Assembly (NCBI GenBank): GCA_022559845.1
Contig: CM040123.1
Coordinates: 302,982,642-303,046,641 of the forward strand
Direction: 5' to 3'
From: Amorphophallus konjac
Taxonomy: Eukaryota > Streptophyta > Magnoliopsida > Alismatales > Araceae
DNA length: 64,000 bases
Below the pieces are notes generated by a model. That model was not told where the DNA came from. It saw only the letters and a program-made list of their open reading frames with translations, and did not search any database. Positions 31,850 through 45,600 of this stretch are shown in pieces; the stretch's first letter is position 1, and every line of letters starts with the position of its first letter. The position numbers and the translations under genes were made by a program.

Positions 31850-32211
31850 TTCCAGGAGTTTCTGACGAAATCTTATTCAGTCGAAAATAAGTCAAAATTT
31901 ACACACATATTTCTATTCATTTATGATAATTATTACATAAATATATGTAAATATTATTGACGGAAACGTTCTTGTCGAAAATCAGTGAGTAATTACCAAC
32001 GTAATTCTAACGAAATTTAATTTGTCTCAAAGTTGTCTCTTTTTAGAGACAGATTTCTATCCGAAATAATAGGTCAAAAATCAATCAGTATTTATCGACG
32101 GATTTGCGAAAGAATATTTTCCGTTGGAAAGCTATAATAGTTCCGACGTCTTTCTGACGGATATATTGCCGTCGAAAAATTACGTCGGTATTTCCCATTT
32201 TTCTTGTAGTG
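31850..32211 (-). repeat. CACTA right terminal region
   Basis: The terminus ends TTCTTGTAGTG (minus strand CACTACAAGAA), preceded by TTCCGACG/CCGTCGAAA-type subterminal motifs from about 31855. The 3-bp target may be ATA (32212-32214). The uninterrupted site is at about 40005 in the other LTR of the host element. Confidence 0.85.
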
Positions 32212-33468
32212 ATAAAACCGAAATCAAACTAATCTAAGGCCAAATAATGCATGATAAAACTTGGAAATAATTAAATATGGCTTGTTAACACCATATTTAA
32301 GACGTGGAGATGCATGGTTTCAGTAAAATAAATCAAAGTTCATTTTTATTATTTAAGGGTTAGGTTTATGCATGCTATACATGAATAAGATAAAATCGTA
32401 ATTACTCCGTATAGAAAGCATGAAATTGACCGTAAGAAGAAGACTTTTACTCCTAGAATCATATTTAAGCCATTCATGAGATAACCTACCTCTGATCTTT
32501 TCCCAAAACTTGAAATTTCTGACAGGAAGTAAACCCTAGTTCTGTACGTCCTATGCTAAACCAGCAACTTCACCTTCTTGTATCTCCTGATTCCCTTGAC
32601 CTAAGGACGTGAAATTTGGAGGGTAGGTAGAAGACATAAAGGAGAACAAAAAGTTCTAAAGTTTATAGTTCTAAATACCTCGTTTATGACTTCTATTCCC
32701 CTGATCTTCACTGGGCCGTTGCACAGATTCCTGGGTTATTGGTGTAGGATGAGCAACTTTGGAAGCCTCTAACTCCTTGTAGACTTGATCTCCTAGAACG
32801 AAATTTTGAGGGGAGTTAGACCTGAGTATTGTGAATAAAAGATTCTAAAGAACCTACCTGAAATAAAATCTCTTTACCTTAGTTCCACGCGAGCCAAATG
32901 TAAGGGTCGCGCAGGGTGGTTCTGGGGTCTATTTATACGTTTTAGCTAGGTTTCATGGATTTGAACGAACTTAGTGTCCTAATTAGATCTCCAGTCCAAT
33001 CCTGATACCCTCTAGAGTCTTCTAATTGACAGATTGCATCAATCCTTAGGGATTTGTTCTGGAAAAATGGAGTTTTTCACGCCATCTTGAGTCTCGCGAT
33101 CGGACTCTGGTAAATGGTCTAATGGTGGACCGTTTTTGATCCTTATGCGGTCTTACGATAGACCGCGAATTACCTTGGGTGCCAAGTTTGAACTGTTTCA
33201 AACTCTTCCCCCTATTATTCATTTATTTATCCTATTTATCCACTTAAATTCTAAAATTCCAGAAATTAAGCTTCTAGAATATGGGCCAACTCTTTTGGGC
33301 TTGGGTTTTAGGTGCTTTGGGTTCAATTAAATGGGCCTAATCTATTTATTAGTAGAAGGCCTTTACTTAATGAGACTTAATTAATAGTAATTCGTTTAAT
33401 AGCTCATTTAAATGTTTATTAATTCTTTTTAACTCTAGAAAAATTTTATAAAATTCTTAGGTGTTACA
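32212..33468 (-). repeat. Partial 3' LTR of the minus-strand Tekay element
   Basis: It begins directly at the CACTA end and finishes GTGTTACA (minus strand TGTAACAC). A polypurine tract is at 33469-33481 on the minus strand (AAGTGGGGGAGGG). A TATA box on the minus strand is within 32928-32937. The dyad GCGGTC...GACCGC is at 33147-33166. Confidence 0.9.
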
Positions 33469-33479
33469 CCCTCCCCCAC

Positions 33480-36400
33480 TTAAGAGAATTTGGTCCCCAA
33501 ATTTAATACATGGATTTGTGGAGTGTACTTACAGTTGAATAGTTCGAGAAACTTTCTGTGCATAGCTGCTTTCGTTTCCCAAGTTGCTGCGTAAGGCCAA
33601 GATTTCTTCCATTGGATTTTAACCATCGAAATAATTTTATTTCGTAGTTGACGTACTTCACGTTCAATTATCTTGATCGGCATTTCCTTGTACGTCATAT
33701 CCTTTTGAATTTCTAAATTATCATAAGAGATAACATGATAAAGATCGTAAACATACTTCTTCAACATAAAGACATGGAATACGTCGTGAACTCCTGCTAG
33801 TTGTAGAGGTAATGCCAGACGATATGCCACTTCCCCTACTCTTTCAAGAATTTTGAAAGGGCCAATGAATCTGGGTGTAAGTTTGCCTTTAATACTAAAT
33901 CTGTGAATACCACGTCCAGGGAAAACCTTGAGAAATACATGATCTCCTACCTGAAATTCCAAGTCTCACCTTTAGTTATCGACATAAGACTTTTGTCTAT
34001 CTTGGGCCATCTTGAGTGTTTCTCTTATTATCTTCACTTTGTCAGTTGTATCTCGAACAAAGTCAGGGCCTAGAATTTGTCTTTCACCGACCTCGTTCCA
34101 GTATATAGGTGTACGGTAACTTCTTCCATATAATGCCTCAAATGGTGCCATTTGAATGGTAGCCTGATAGCTATTGTTGGAGGCAAATTCCACTAGAGGT
34201 AAATGATCGTGCCAACTTCCACCAAAGTCTATAACACATGCCCTCAGCATACCTTCCATCACTTGATTGGTCCTTTCAGTTTGTCCATCAGTTTGTCGAT
34301 GAAAAGTTGTGCTGAAATTTAATCTGGTCTCCAAAGAGTATTGTAACCCTTTCCAAAACTGTGAAGTAAATCAGGGATCCCGAACTGAGATAATGGTTAC
34401 AGAGACTCTATGTAGTTTAACAATCTCTTTTATGTATAAAGCAGCCAAGACGTCTACAGACCATCTGCTTTTAATGGGTAGAAAATGAGCCGATTTAGTT
34501 AAACGGTCTATGATTACCCATATTCCATCATGTCCACCTCTTGATTTTGGCAATCCCATAATAAAATCCATTCCTATGCTCTCCCATTTCCATTCCAGAA
34601 TTTTCAAGGGATGTAATTTTCCAGCAAGTTTTTGGTGTTCTGCCTTGATTTGTTGACAAGTAAGGCATCGTGACACATAGTCTGCTCTTTCTCTCTTCAT
34701 ATTGGGCCACCATTAGTTTCTTTTCAGGTCTTGATACATCTTAGTAGCACCAGGGTGAACAGTATACTTGGATCACACATCCGACCTTTGAATAACAATC
34801 TTCCATCATTTGCAATAGAGAATTCCGATCGTTGCTCCAGATGAGCCTTGATCTCTAATAATACCGGGTCATTATCTTGTAGCTTTCCTAGATCTTCTAT
34901 TAATATAGGTTGAGTCCGAATATTGGCCATAAAGTAATTTTCTATCTTCATATCAACTTCTAAATTTAATTGTGCAAATTTTAAAACAAGGTTAGTCCTA
35001 CCTTCTAGAAGACACGATAGCTTCCCAACTAGTTTTCTACTGAGCGCATCAGCTACAGCATTTGCTTTGCCAGGGTGATATTGAATATCGAAGTCAAAAT
35101 CTTTAATATACTCTAGCCATCATCTTTGCCTCATATTCAGCTCTTTTTGAGAGAACAGATACTTTAAGCTTTTGTGATCTGAATAGACCGTGAACTTCTC
35201 CCCATAAAGATAATGACGCCAAATCTTTAAGGCAAATATAACTACAGCCAATTCCAGGTCATGAACAAGATAATTTTCTTCATGCTGCTTTAATTGTCTT
35301 GAAGCATAACAAATCACCTTGCCATCTTGCATAAGCACACAACCTAGACCAATGCCGGATGCATCGGTATATATTTCACATCTGCCACCTTCTACAGGCA
35401 ATGCCAACACAGGTGTAGTGGTGAGATATTTCTTAAGAGTTAAGAAATTTTCTTCACACTCTTTTGTCCACTCAAAATGATTTTCCTTTCTAGTGAGTTT
35501 TGTTAAAGGGGCGGCGACTTTGGAGAAATCTTTAATGAATCGCCTATAGTAACCAGCCAGACCAATAAAACTTCAAACTTCGGATACGGTGTTTGGTCTG
35601 CTCCAATTTTTAACAACTTCAACCTTAGAGGAATATACTGCAATACCTTCTTTAGAAATGATATGGCCAAGGAAAGAGATTTCCTTAAGCCAAAATTCAC
35701 ATTTGCTCAATTTTGCATAAAGTTGGTGTTCCTGTAAGGTTCGCAGAGCAATCCTTAAATGTTCCTCATGTTCCTCCTTTATCTTGGAATAGATGTGGAT
35801 ATCGTCAATAAAGACGACCACAAACTGGTCAAGATAAGGCCTGAACACATTGTTCATTAGTTGCATAAATGTAGCAGGTGCATTGGTTAAACCAAACGGC
35901 ATAACTATGAATTCATAGTTTCCATATCTACTTCGGAAAGCAGTCTTGTGAATGTCTTCTTCCTTGATTCTTAGTTGGTGATAGCCTGACCTAAGATCAA
36001 TCTTGGAGAAATATTCTGCGCCAGACATTTGATCAAACAGTTCATCGATATGCGGTAGTGGATATTTGTTCGTGATGGTGCGTTGATTCAACTGCCGGTA
36101 GTCGATGCATAGTCTGAGAGAACCATCCTTCTTCTTGACAAATAAGACAAGGGCACCCGAGGGGATGTGCTAGGTCGAATAAAACCTTTTTCTAACAATT
36201 CTTGTAGTTGCTTCTTCAATTCCTTCAATTCTGTAGGGGACATCTTGTAAGGAGCTATTGACACAGGTGTTGCTCCGGGTATGAGTTCAATGGTAAAGTT
36301 AACTTCCCTTTCGGGTGGTATGCCAGGTAGTTCGGAAGGGAAAATATCTTAGAATTCTCTAACTACTGGGATTTCTTCTATATGAATCTCCTTGGATTCG

Positions 36401-37838
36401 ATAACTACAACTAAAGCAAGAAAAGCTTCACAACCTTGCGAGATAAGTTTGCAGGCGTGAAGAGAAGAGATGAGAGCAGGATGCTTCCTGTATTTGATGC
36501 CAAGGAAAGAAAATTTTGGAAAATTTGGTTTTTGGAAAGAAATGATCCTACCGCGACAATTAATGTCGGCGTAGTGGTCAATAAGCCAGTCAACTCCTAA
36601 GATGGCATCGTAGCCCTCCATATCAAGGCATACGAGGTTTGCAAGAGATTGTGACCTTCTATGGTGACTTCACTATTGGGAAAGTAAGTTTTCAAGTCCG
36701 TTCTCGAACCTAAGGGTGTAACTATTGTTAAATCCGATGGTAAGGGAACAGATGAAATAGACATTATCTTTGCAAAGGAACTAGCAATGAAGGAGTGAGT
36801 AGCACCAGTATCAAATAGTACAAAAGCAGGATGCGAATGAATGTGAATAGTACCTTCGATAAGGTCTCCTTCCTTGGTTGTTTCTTCTTCTAGAACAGCA
36901 TTTAACCGAGCTTGCCTCTTTCGCCCGCCGTTATTCTGATTGAATTTCTATTGATCTTTCATAAGAGGATAATCGGGCATGCGATACTCCCGACTTCCAC
37001 ATCGTAGGCAAGCATCAATGCGCTTCCAGCACTCTTCGACCGAGTGACCGAACTTCTCACAAAATGTGCAGGCCGTTGTAAGGGCCTCATCTTCCTTTAC
37101 TTTCTTACTTTTCTCGTTGCCGCTCCCGTTGCCGTTATGGGATCTCTTCTTGTTTTCATGGGACTTATACGGTCCCGTAATACTAAATCTTTTTTCCTTC
37201 TTCCCCTTCTTGTCTTACCTACAGATGGAACTTCCGCCATGGCTGGTGAATTTTCCAACCTTCTCTAAAGTCCTTTCACATAGGTGAGCACGTTGGACCA
37301 TCTCATTATAGGTCTGAATGTTCTGAGAGCTGAGTTGTTTAATAAAAGCGGGATGCAACCCGTCCATAAATCGGTTAGCTTTTAAGAGATCGGTGCTAAC
37401 CAGATGAGGAGCATATGGTGCTAGCCTAGAAAACTGAAGTTCATAATCTGCCACCATCATCATGCCTTGTCGTAAAGAAGCAAATTCAGCAGCCTTCCGC
37501 TCCTTGACGTGCTCAGAGAAATACTTTGCCCGAAAGAGCGTGAGAAACCCTTGTCAGGTGTATGGTGCATTTGGGGGTTGTGCTGGAAATTATTTTCACC
37601 ACGTGCGAGCATCCTTGTTCAACTGGAAAGTTGCAAGACGGACTTTCTCCTGGTGTGTACATTGCATGACATCAAAAATCCGATTCATCTCATCGATCCA
37701 GTTTTCAGCTTCGTCAGGATTTGAAGAGCCAGAGAATCGTGGAGGATTTAAACTCCGGAAATTGCCGTGCAAGTTTCCTGCGCCAGCTTGAGCTATTGTT
37801 TGTAAGGCCTGGGTCAGACCGGCAACAGTCTGTTGCAT
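33480..37838 (-). pseudogene. Tekay gag-pol polyprotein, degenerate
   Basis: Reading from high to low coordinates: gag (37838-37215, including NPPRFSGSSNPDEAENW and DYELQFSRLAPYAPHLV), zinc knuckle (about 37075-36970, CTFCEKFGHSVEEC; the second knuckle has lost its His), protease (VLFDTGATHSFIA, about 36830-36785), reverse transcriptase (36091-35573, with FIDDIHIYS), RNase H (35410-35120, [13 protein letters not shown]), integrase zinc domain and core (34700-33972, MDFIMGLPKS, GQTERTNQV) and chromodomain (about 33650-33540). Many frameshifts and stops separate these blocks (for example the stop at 36349, the break near 35573, the stop at 34371). It is far more decayed than the element at 5361-15887 and has no coding capacity. 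Confidence 0.9.
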
Positions 37839-38071
37839 TTCCTCCTAGTTAATACGATGAGCCATTTTGAGAATGGTGTACCTAAAATAAACATCTAGTT
37901 ATTTTCTTTAGAATCGGGGATTAACCCTAAGATAATTTTATATATAACTATCTTATCCCGGGTTCTACCCAATTTCTCACATGGGTTTGGAATTTTCTTC
38001 CTAATTCATAGGTATGGGTCCTTAACCTTGGACTTATCCTATGACATTTTCCTAGGACTTTCTTATGCCTA

Positions 38072-38084
38072 GGCTCTGATACCA
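38072..38084 (-). other. Primer binding site (initiator tRNA-Met), minus strand
   Basis: GGCTCTGATACCA on the plus strand is TGGTATCAGAGCC on the minus strand, 7 nt from the LTR end at 38092. Confidence 0.92.
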
Positions 38085-38091
38085 CTATAAC

Positions 38092-41000
38092 TGTCATGCC
38101 CCGAGCTTGTAGTACAGCAGAAGAATTTCTCAGGAACATGAACAGTCGGCAGGGTAAGCCTCTTGCAAGCAAGAAATCAAAGCGCAAGATAATCACACAT
38201 GAACATAATTGCACCAGTAGTTGGTTCAAAACTCCAAACTTCATTTCATAATAATGATCAAAAGTACATAAGACCATGACTTGTCACCTTACATTACTTG
38301 ACTCAAGAAAACAAAAATTACAATAAGACTCGACTAGACTTAATGACTATGGCTTCTCTCGATCCTTTTATCCTTCAATCACTCTCGGACCCGTTATTCG
38401 TATATTCCGTATCCGATTCACCTGTACTTCCTGGAAAATTGAGAAAAAGCAGGTATTAGCACACTTGCCCAGTAAGTATCTTCGCATCAACATGAAAGTA
38501 ATATGTAAATAATTAACATTTTAACTCTAGAAAATGAGATACGATAAATCACGCGTATAAGACCAAAGTACGAAAGATAAGAACTATAGAGACACGATAA
38601 ATCAAGATCATGCAGAGACAAGTTTGGCCTTTCATGAACAAGAAAGTATGAGCTCGTAACTAGAAAGTGCTTTACACAACCTTGTAAAGGCTATGAATTA
38701 GAAAGTCATTTATCAAGAATGTAAATTTCATCATGAGTCTCGTGATTTTCACCCGCATATAAAAAAAGTACTCCCAGCGCAATGCGACGCCAGTACTCAT
38801 CGTACCCCATGGTTTATAGTACGTTTCTGGCTATCCGCTGAGGGGGCTAGTATCGAGTCCTTGGACACCGTCCGTGCCTACCCTTGCATCTTCAAGTTAT
38901 ACATCAAACTACTTCCACGAGATAACAAAAACTTTGGCTAGTAATTTCAATTTCAACAAAGTCCATGTGATAAAGTATCCAAGGTATAGAATGCTTAAAA
39001 CTTGAATATGGGATTTCAAGAAATGACATAGAAAGGATATTATGCTACGGTATCATTTTGGCAACATAACGGTATATTAATTTAATTTCATAACTTTATT
39101 AACCTGTTAATCACAAGTTCAAATTATGTAGATAATCCTAAGATCATATAGAATATTAAGGAAACCAACCTCAAGGGTTAAACCTCAGGTTAGACAGAAC
39201 AGGGACCTTGCGGTCGTTTACTGGGCCGTTTCATGAAGAAAGTGGTCTAGTTCTGGACCATTTAGAATGGACCGAATCTAGAGTAATCGGGCTGGACTCA
39301 GAGATGTATAAGCGGTCTTAGGTCCGACCGTTAGTGGGCCTTAGCGATCGTATTCTAGACAGTTTATGAAACAGAACTCCGAAATTCAACGGTAGTGCTT
39401 TCTAAACAAGTTGGGCTTTAAGGGTACAACCAGCTCGGCATCCTAGTGGGAATCCGAGGTTCGCAGAGACTTACGGAGGCCTTGAAACAAGATCACCTAG
39501 TCCGATAGAAGGAATATCTAACGGAGAGGCTTTCAAGTCCAAGATGTTGTGCCTATAAGTGCAAAGAGTGTAACTAATGGCCACATACCGGAGTACTCTG
39601 AGATGAGGAGAGAACAGTGATAAATCAAGAGTGAATCTCGTTCATCTTAACATTTGAAATATGCATTTAATACAAGAGTATATGGTTTGGCATTAATTAA
39701 TATATGTTTAAAATTAATTCCTAAGTGCATAAAGAACATGAAATCCACTAGAATGATAAGTAAGTATAACCAAGAGTATGAAAATCACACTTAAAATAGG
39801 GTAAAGACTTAATTAACTAGGCATATTGTAAGATAAGTAGGGCCGTTCTACATTATGCTTCGAATTAACATAAAATCAAAACTTAGGAATGAAAACAGTC
39901 TAATTAATTGCCGTTTCATCATGCTAAGCGGTCTATCGTAGGGCCGCTTATGAACGTATGCGGTCTAAGAATAGACCGTTTATTTCTATCTATAGTAACA
40001 GTTAATAAAATCAAAATCAAACTAATCTAAGGCCAAATAATACATGATAAAACTTGGAAACAATTAAATATGGCTTGTTAACACCATATTTAAGACGTGG
40101 AGATGCATGGTTTCAGTAAAATAAACCAAAGTTCATTTTCATTGTTTAAGGGTTAGGTTTATGCATGCTATACATGAACAAGATAAAACCGTAATTACTC
40201 CGTATAGAAAGCATGAAATTGACCGTAAGAAGAGGGTTTTTACTCCTAGAATCATGTTTAAGCCATTCATGAGATAAACTACCTCTGATCTTTTCTCAAA
40301 ACTTAGAATTTCTGACTGGAAGTAAACTTTAGTTCTGCACGTCCTGTGCTAAACCAGTAACTTCACCTTCCTGTATCTCCTAATTCCCTTGACCCACGGA
40401 CGTGAAATTTGAAGGGTAGGTAGAAGACATAAAGGAGAACAAAAAGTTCTAAAGTTACTAGTTCTAAATATCTCATTTAGGGCTTCTATTCCCCTGATCT
40501 TCACTGGGCCGTTGCACAGATTCCTGGGTTATTGGTGTAAGATCAGTAACTTTGGAAGCCTCTAACTCCTTGTAGACTTGATCTCCTAGAACGAAATTTT
40601 GAGGGGAGTTAAACCTGAGTATTGTGAATAAAAGATTCTAAAGAACCTACCTGAAATAAAATCTCTTTACCTTAGTTCCACGCGAGCCAAATGTAAGGGT
40701 CGCGTAGGGTGGTTCTGGGGTCTATTTATATGTTTTAGCTAGGTTTCATGGATTTGAACGAACTTAGTGTCCTAATTAGATCTCCAGTCCAATCCTGATA
40801 CCCTCTAGAGTCTTCTAATTGACATATTGCATCAATCCTTAGGGATTTGTTCTAGAAAAATGGAGTTTTTCACGCCATCTTGCTGTTCGCGATCGGACTC
40901 TGGTAAACGGTCTAATAGTGGACCATTTTTGATCCCTAGGCGGTCTTACGATAGACCGCCAATTACCTTGGGCGCCGAGTTTGAACTGTTTCAAACTCTT

Positions 41001-41261
41001 CCCCCTATTATCTATTTATTTATCCTATTTATCCACTTAAATTTTAAAATTCCAGAAATTAAGCTTCTAGAATATGGGCCAACTCTTTTGGGCTTGGGTT
41101 TTAGGTCCTTTGGGTTCACTTAAATGGGCCTAATCTATTTATTAGTAGAAGGCATTTACTTAATGAGACTTAATTAATAGTAATTCATTTAATAGCTCAT
41201 TTAAATGATTAATGATTTTATTTAAATCTAAAAAATTTCTACAAAATTCTTGGGTGTTACA
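38092..41261 (-). repeat. 5' LTR of the minus-strand Tekay element, 3170 bp
   Basis: It begins TGTCATGCCC and ends GGGTGTTACA on the plus strand. A TATA box on the minus strand is within 40721-40730. Dyads include the 7-bp-arm GGCGGTC...GACCGCC (40939-40960), and others at 39208-39330 and 39925-39980. The leader block is at 39418-39515, with its hairpin at 39442-39459. Its layout matches the solo LTR at 47279. Confidence 0.9.
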
Positions 41262-41460
41262 CGTGAGTTGCTGGTAGACCCCGATGACGAGGATGGTAGG
41301 ATGGGGGCTGGCGGCGTCGTGCGCTCTCCGGGGGCTTGCGCTCGCGTGAAGGACTGTGGACGGCGAAGAGGAAGATGAACGGTGGTGGGAGAGAGAGAGA
41401 GCACCGGAGGGGAGAGGATGGGAGAGAGAGAGAGAGATATATATATATATATATATATTG
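41262..41460 (-). other. GC-rich, CT-rich flank resembling a plant gene 5' UTR
   Basis: Read on the minus strand, CT-repeats (with a TA run at 41436-41458) pass into GC-rich sequence that ends at the Tekay insertion. No start codon or protein family is recognisable. It could be the remnant of a host gene or promoter split by the insertion. Confidence 0.3.
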
Positions 41461-42341
41461 CGGCTCTCTTAAAAAAAATATGAAAAGACTTATTTTTATT
41501 TTCGGAGAAATTACAACGGGATATAAGTTCATCCTAAAAAATTGGAGAGGTTTACCAAACATGATTAAATAGGTTGTCCATTCCTAATTTTTATTTTGAG
41601 AGAAATAAGATGTAAAAAATGGTAACCAAACACCCTACTAATCCCAAAATCTCTTCAAGATGTACAGAAGCTGATTAGACAGACAGATGCACCTTGGAAG
41701 GGATTGTTAGGGGCGGATCCCTTCTCAACATTGTTTTAAAACACAACCTAAGACTTTGTTAGGCAAATGGATGAGGTTATGCTATTTTATCCGAGGGCGA
41801 TAAATTAACCCGGTGTAACCCCCATTTGAGTTTGGTAGTACATCGGTTATTTCAAATGTAGTAGGTGTGTTAATCCACTTTGAAAAGGGCCTACTCTTCT
41901 ATGAAAGGTGGAATATGAGATGGATTTCGAGAGAAATTGGTGAGTAAGTTCCTATTTATATCCCTAAACTTTCACATGACTGACCAGCCAAGTCAACCTA
42001 ATTAATTTTAAATTTTTGAAAAAACTTTTGACATATAAATCACCGTTAAATATCTATTTATAAAAATATTATACATGAAAATGTATTACCAGAGATATAA
42101 CCACGTCGGTCAAAATAGTGCAAAACTGTCGTTGCTGTAATCTCATGTTATCGGTCGTAAACTTAACCTTAATTAATCTTTAACTTGACTTGGAAAAAAC
42201 CTAATAATATTCATGTGTTAAAAAATACTCATTTCTCTCCACTTCTTCCTTATTTCTTAGAAACTCTAATCAATGAAATTCATCGGAGAGGGTTTGCCGA
42301 GGAGAGGGGCATAGTTGGTAGGATTAGCTGCAGATCCTTAT

Positions 42342-42381
<40 letters not shown>

Positions 42382-44313
42382 AGAGTAGTCCGGCGGAGGG
42401 TTTTGCAAGGGGTACGACGGGAGGCGGGTTCTAGCAAGAGGGAGGAGGGCGAGTGTGAAGTGGAGCGGTTTTTTAATGCAGATAATGTAATTAATTTGTC
42501 TTCGGTGCTAAATCTGGGAATTAAGCTTTTTTTAATGCAAATCACGTAATTGGGTGACCCTGCAGGGTGGGTGGGTTACGTACGTTGGAAATCTTAAGGA
42601 AGCAATAATTTTTACAAATCTCGCTGGTGCATGGTGGTGCAAATGATGGATTAATTAGCTTGTAGATCGATAACTTGAAATTGGGCGACCTAAATAATAA
42701 CAATTAAGAAAGGCAACGTTAATAAACAAAATCCCTGTTAATATATCGTTGCCAGCCCTCGGCTGGCAATTAACAACACTCCATTAGCTCGTACATAATC
42801 AACTGCTTGGAAATCGTTAATTAGCATTGACCGGTTCACATGGTGCCGGTAACCTGCGAACAGTCCTACGGGGTTGTCATCTAAGTCGTTCAAATTTTAT
42901 TAAAGTAATCTAATCATCTATGAAATCGCATTCTCCCGCACATAGCACGTCCGCCCCTTCTTATCGTGAGAAACTCAATGCTCTCATTTAATCATATTTT
43001 TTAATATATATATATATATTAATATTTTTATTAAAATTTATAATTTTAATATATAATGTAAATTTTTTAAAAAAAATCATTAAAATTATTAATATTAAAT
43101 TTTTAAAATAAATTTATGATCCGAATCTATATTTTGAGAGGTGAATTGTGTTTTTTTTAATCAAAATCCGAGGGGATAGAGAGACGACGTAAGTAAAGAG
43201 GAGGAGGACGTGGTGTGCAAGTTTAATTAGACTTTGAAAAAGACAAATCTCATTGTCCACATTCCATGATCATATATGCTTCTCTGCCAACTATTTGCTT
43301 CAATCCCTCGTTAATCCAAGTGAAACCCGGCCGCATTGTTTATAATCAAGGTCTTTGGATAATTAATTATATGAAGAATTAAAGTCTTGTAATTGTAAGG
43401 CTAGGTAGCTAATCTATAGTACTTGATTTGTAGAATTAATTGTGAAATTAAACCTGTGAACCACCCTGGTGAGTGAATGCATGCACGAGTAACGGATTAT
43501 GCATGCATGCATGCATGCATGGGGTTGGATGACGTCTCCTGCCAGTACTAATTAACTCTTCTGTGTAATTAAACGGGATTAATTAATTAGCGGTTGGTCC
43601 ATGTCCGACGTTCACAGGACACCTAATTAATAAGGATGCATGCATGATCATGACGAGGAGCATGGTAGCTAGAAGTTATTCAAAAGTGTATTTTTTTATT
43701 CTTTTGTTTTAGAACAATACAGAAAACTATATGTGGAACTAATTAATTATATATGGCGCTGAGACATGGTGCCGGTCTCCGCAAGATAGAACGGTGCCAC
43801 AGCCTCGTCCGGGAGAAATCACATACGCGAATGAGTGTGCTCGCAGGGAAAATGGAGAACAAATTAATTAATGTGTCATGGGGCTAGTTCTAGTTACAGA
43901 AAATTGCAAAGTATAGGAAGATTACGTCAGGGTAAAAATAGACAGCATTAATTAGAAAATGAATGGTCCCAATTAATTAGAGAGTAGAAAGGCATGATGT
44001 ATATTACAGGGAGACCTTATTGTATCCAAGTTTGCATTCAATCTAAGATATTTGCAGGGAAATGACCTTCCTTCCGAAATTAAGATGCTACAGTTTACAG
44101 AAATAATTTACAGAGATGTTGTAATTTACAATTATTTTTTTTCTGCAAATAAACTATTGTTACATATGAAATTCCATACATATTGTAGAGGCAGAAATCT
44201 GGTTTCTACACCACGTACCACCTTCTCTATTTATTGGTTTGGAGAAGATCGACTAGCACCCGTGGAAGCCTGCGAACACCAGAAGAGAATGAGGCGTCAG
44301 AAGGAGCCCTGGG
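41461..44313. other. Unassigned AT-rich sequence with microsatellites
   Basis: It contains (GA)n at about 42344-42376, TA-rich runs near 43006-43018 and a GCAT repeat at about 43500-43520. A stretch near 41470-41690 reads like a decayed small DNA transposon, without clear ends. I see no credible gene, tRNA or long frame; the open frame at 44052-44339 has no recognisable content. Confidence 0.5.
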
Positions 44314-45045
44314 TGTTACCTCAGAGGACAACCCTATGATGCTTAACTCAGTAACGGTTTTAAGAAAGGCGTAGAGAAGAGCAGAGAAGAGAGGGACGTG
44401 GAGACCGTAGTAGATGATCCGAGAGACGTGTAGGCCCTCGCCACGACAACTCGTCGCTCCCGGTGGACGTCCGGAGCATGCTCGTTGGGTGGTGAGGTCG
44501 TGGAAGAGGGATTCTCTCTGGATGTAGAATGGCGAAGCCTCTCTGTCACTGTAGTCGGACCAGTTGCTCTATTCTCAGTAAGAAATTTTTGGCAAAAGAT
44601 TCCACCATGTCCTCTCTTCTCTGTCGATGTCCCTTTTATAGGGGGTTATCCTAGAGCAAGAGACCTATCCCATAACAGGGAAGGGCGAAAGTAGTAGAGT
44701 AACGCCTCCGGCGATTGTGACGGGAGTTTCCCATCGGAGGATGATTACCCCGGCGTCGGCTGGTCCTCTGTGCGAGTCTTACGGCGCTCGTGGGGCGTGC
44801 TCGCCCGTCACGGGGTCGAGGCCGACATCGTAGGGGTAACGGTCGGTCGTCGGAGGGTTCTCCGGCAGTCATTGCGCCTGGGCCATAGCCTTTCTGCGCT
44901 GTCGAATCCAATGCTGAGCTGTAGTAGGCCGCACCTTAATGGGCTGCGGCCGCTGGGCACCCCTTGGGTGCGTTGTAGATCCGGAGTTGGATTGGGCTCA
45001 TTGTTAACGGGCCGGTCACGGGATGAGCTAGATTTACCCTCCTCA
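44314..45045 (-). repeat. Probable 3' LTR of a Tat-type element (minus strand)
   Basis: On the minus strand a purine-rich tract (GTATGGGGGCTAG, about 45046-45060) precedes TGAGGAGGG. A TATA box TATAAAAG lies at 44633-44640. The left edge (TGTTACC at 44314) is a guess, because no partner LTR or TSD is available. It lies downstream of the integrase and minisatellite in the order expected for a Tat element. Confidence 0.4.
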
Positions 45046-45600
45046 CTAGCCCCCATACTCTTAGTTCCCGTGTGCTTTTGCAGGGAGCTGAGAGTCGAGC
45101 ATGAGAGGGTTGATTAAGGTGAGGGATTCGAGGGTGATCTCCTCGTGGCTTCACGCGAGGAGGACTTAGCCCTCCTTCCTGGTGTAGGTCTCTTCGCGGG
45201 CAACTTCTCCAGCTGGTCTGCTTCGACAGAACAGACGGGCCGAGGGGTTTTCGCCTACGGAAGTTGCTTTCATGACTGTTGGCAGGTGCCCCGACCGAGG
45301 CGGTACCAAATTTTTGAGGTGTTGGGGACTGGATTAGTCATCATGCTTCCATAGTCTCATTCATTTGTATACTTGCACGCCTGCAGTGTGAGAGCGTCTT
45401 TTGTACTTTGGCAGCTTGTATTTTGACTAAAGAAATAAAATCCTCTAGTTTGGGTCCATGTCAATGTGTACCTCTTGATGGGAGACTCCTGCGTGACGTG
45501 TTTCTGGGTGGTTTTTCCGTGTGCATACACTTACTTCACAACGCTTGTTATTTTGGAGCAGGATTGCATCTTCCTTTGGGCCTGTTTGCTTGTTGCCGTC

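Larger units (their letters stand above)
17053..32211. mobile_element. Left-truncated CACTA element, internally duplicated
   Basis: The right end at 32211 is a clear CACTA terminus: read on the minus strand it begins CACTACAAGAAAAATGGG. The interior holds arrays of a TTGTCAC-type motif in both orientations, a peptidase C48 exon, a viroplasmin-like exon and AT-rich tandem repeats. No matching left terminus is visible. The sequence joins Ogre/Tat gag near 17052, so the left part has been lost. I see no transposase (TNP2-type) domain, so it is non-autonomous. Confidence 0.7.
32212..41261 (-). mobile_element. Tekay/Del-type chromovirus on the minus strand, 3' LTR truncated
   Basis: The 5' LTR is at 38092-41261, the internal region at 33469-38091 and the partial 3' LTR at 32212-33468. 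The partial LTR is 1257 bp, exactly the length of the matching part of the 5' LTR (40005-41261). The missing 1.9 kb would lie beyond the CACTA insertion and is not in the window. The coding region is heavily decayed. Confidence 0.9.

Noticed and set aside
44485..45354. Several overlapping open frames of 60-115 codons on both strands
   Set aside because: They follow from high G+C in a probable LTR. None has a recognisable domain, and the TATA box on the minus strand fits an LTR.
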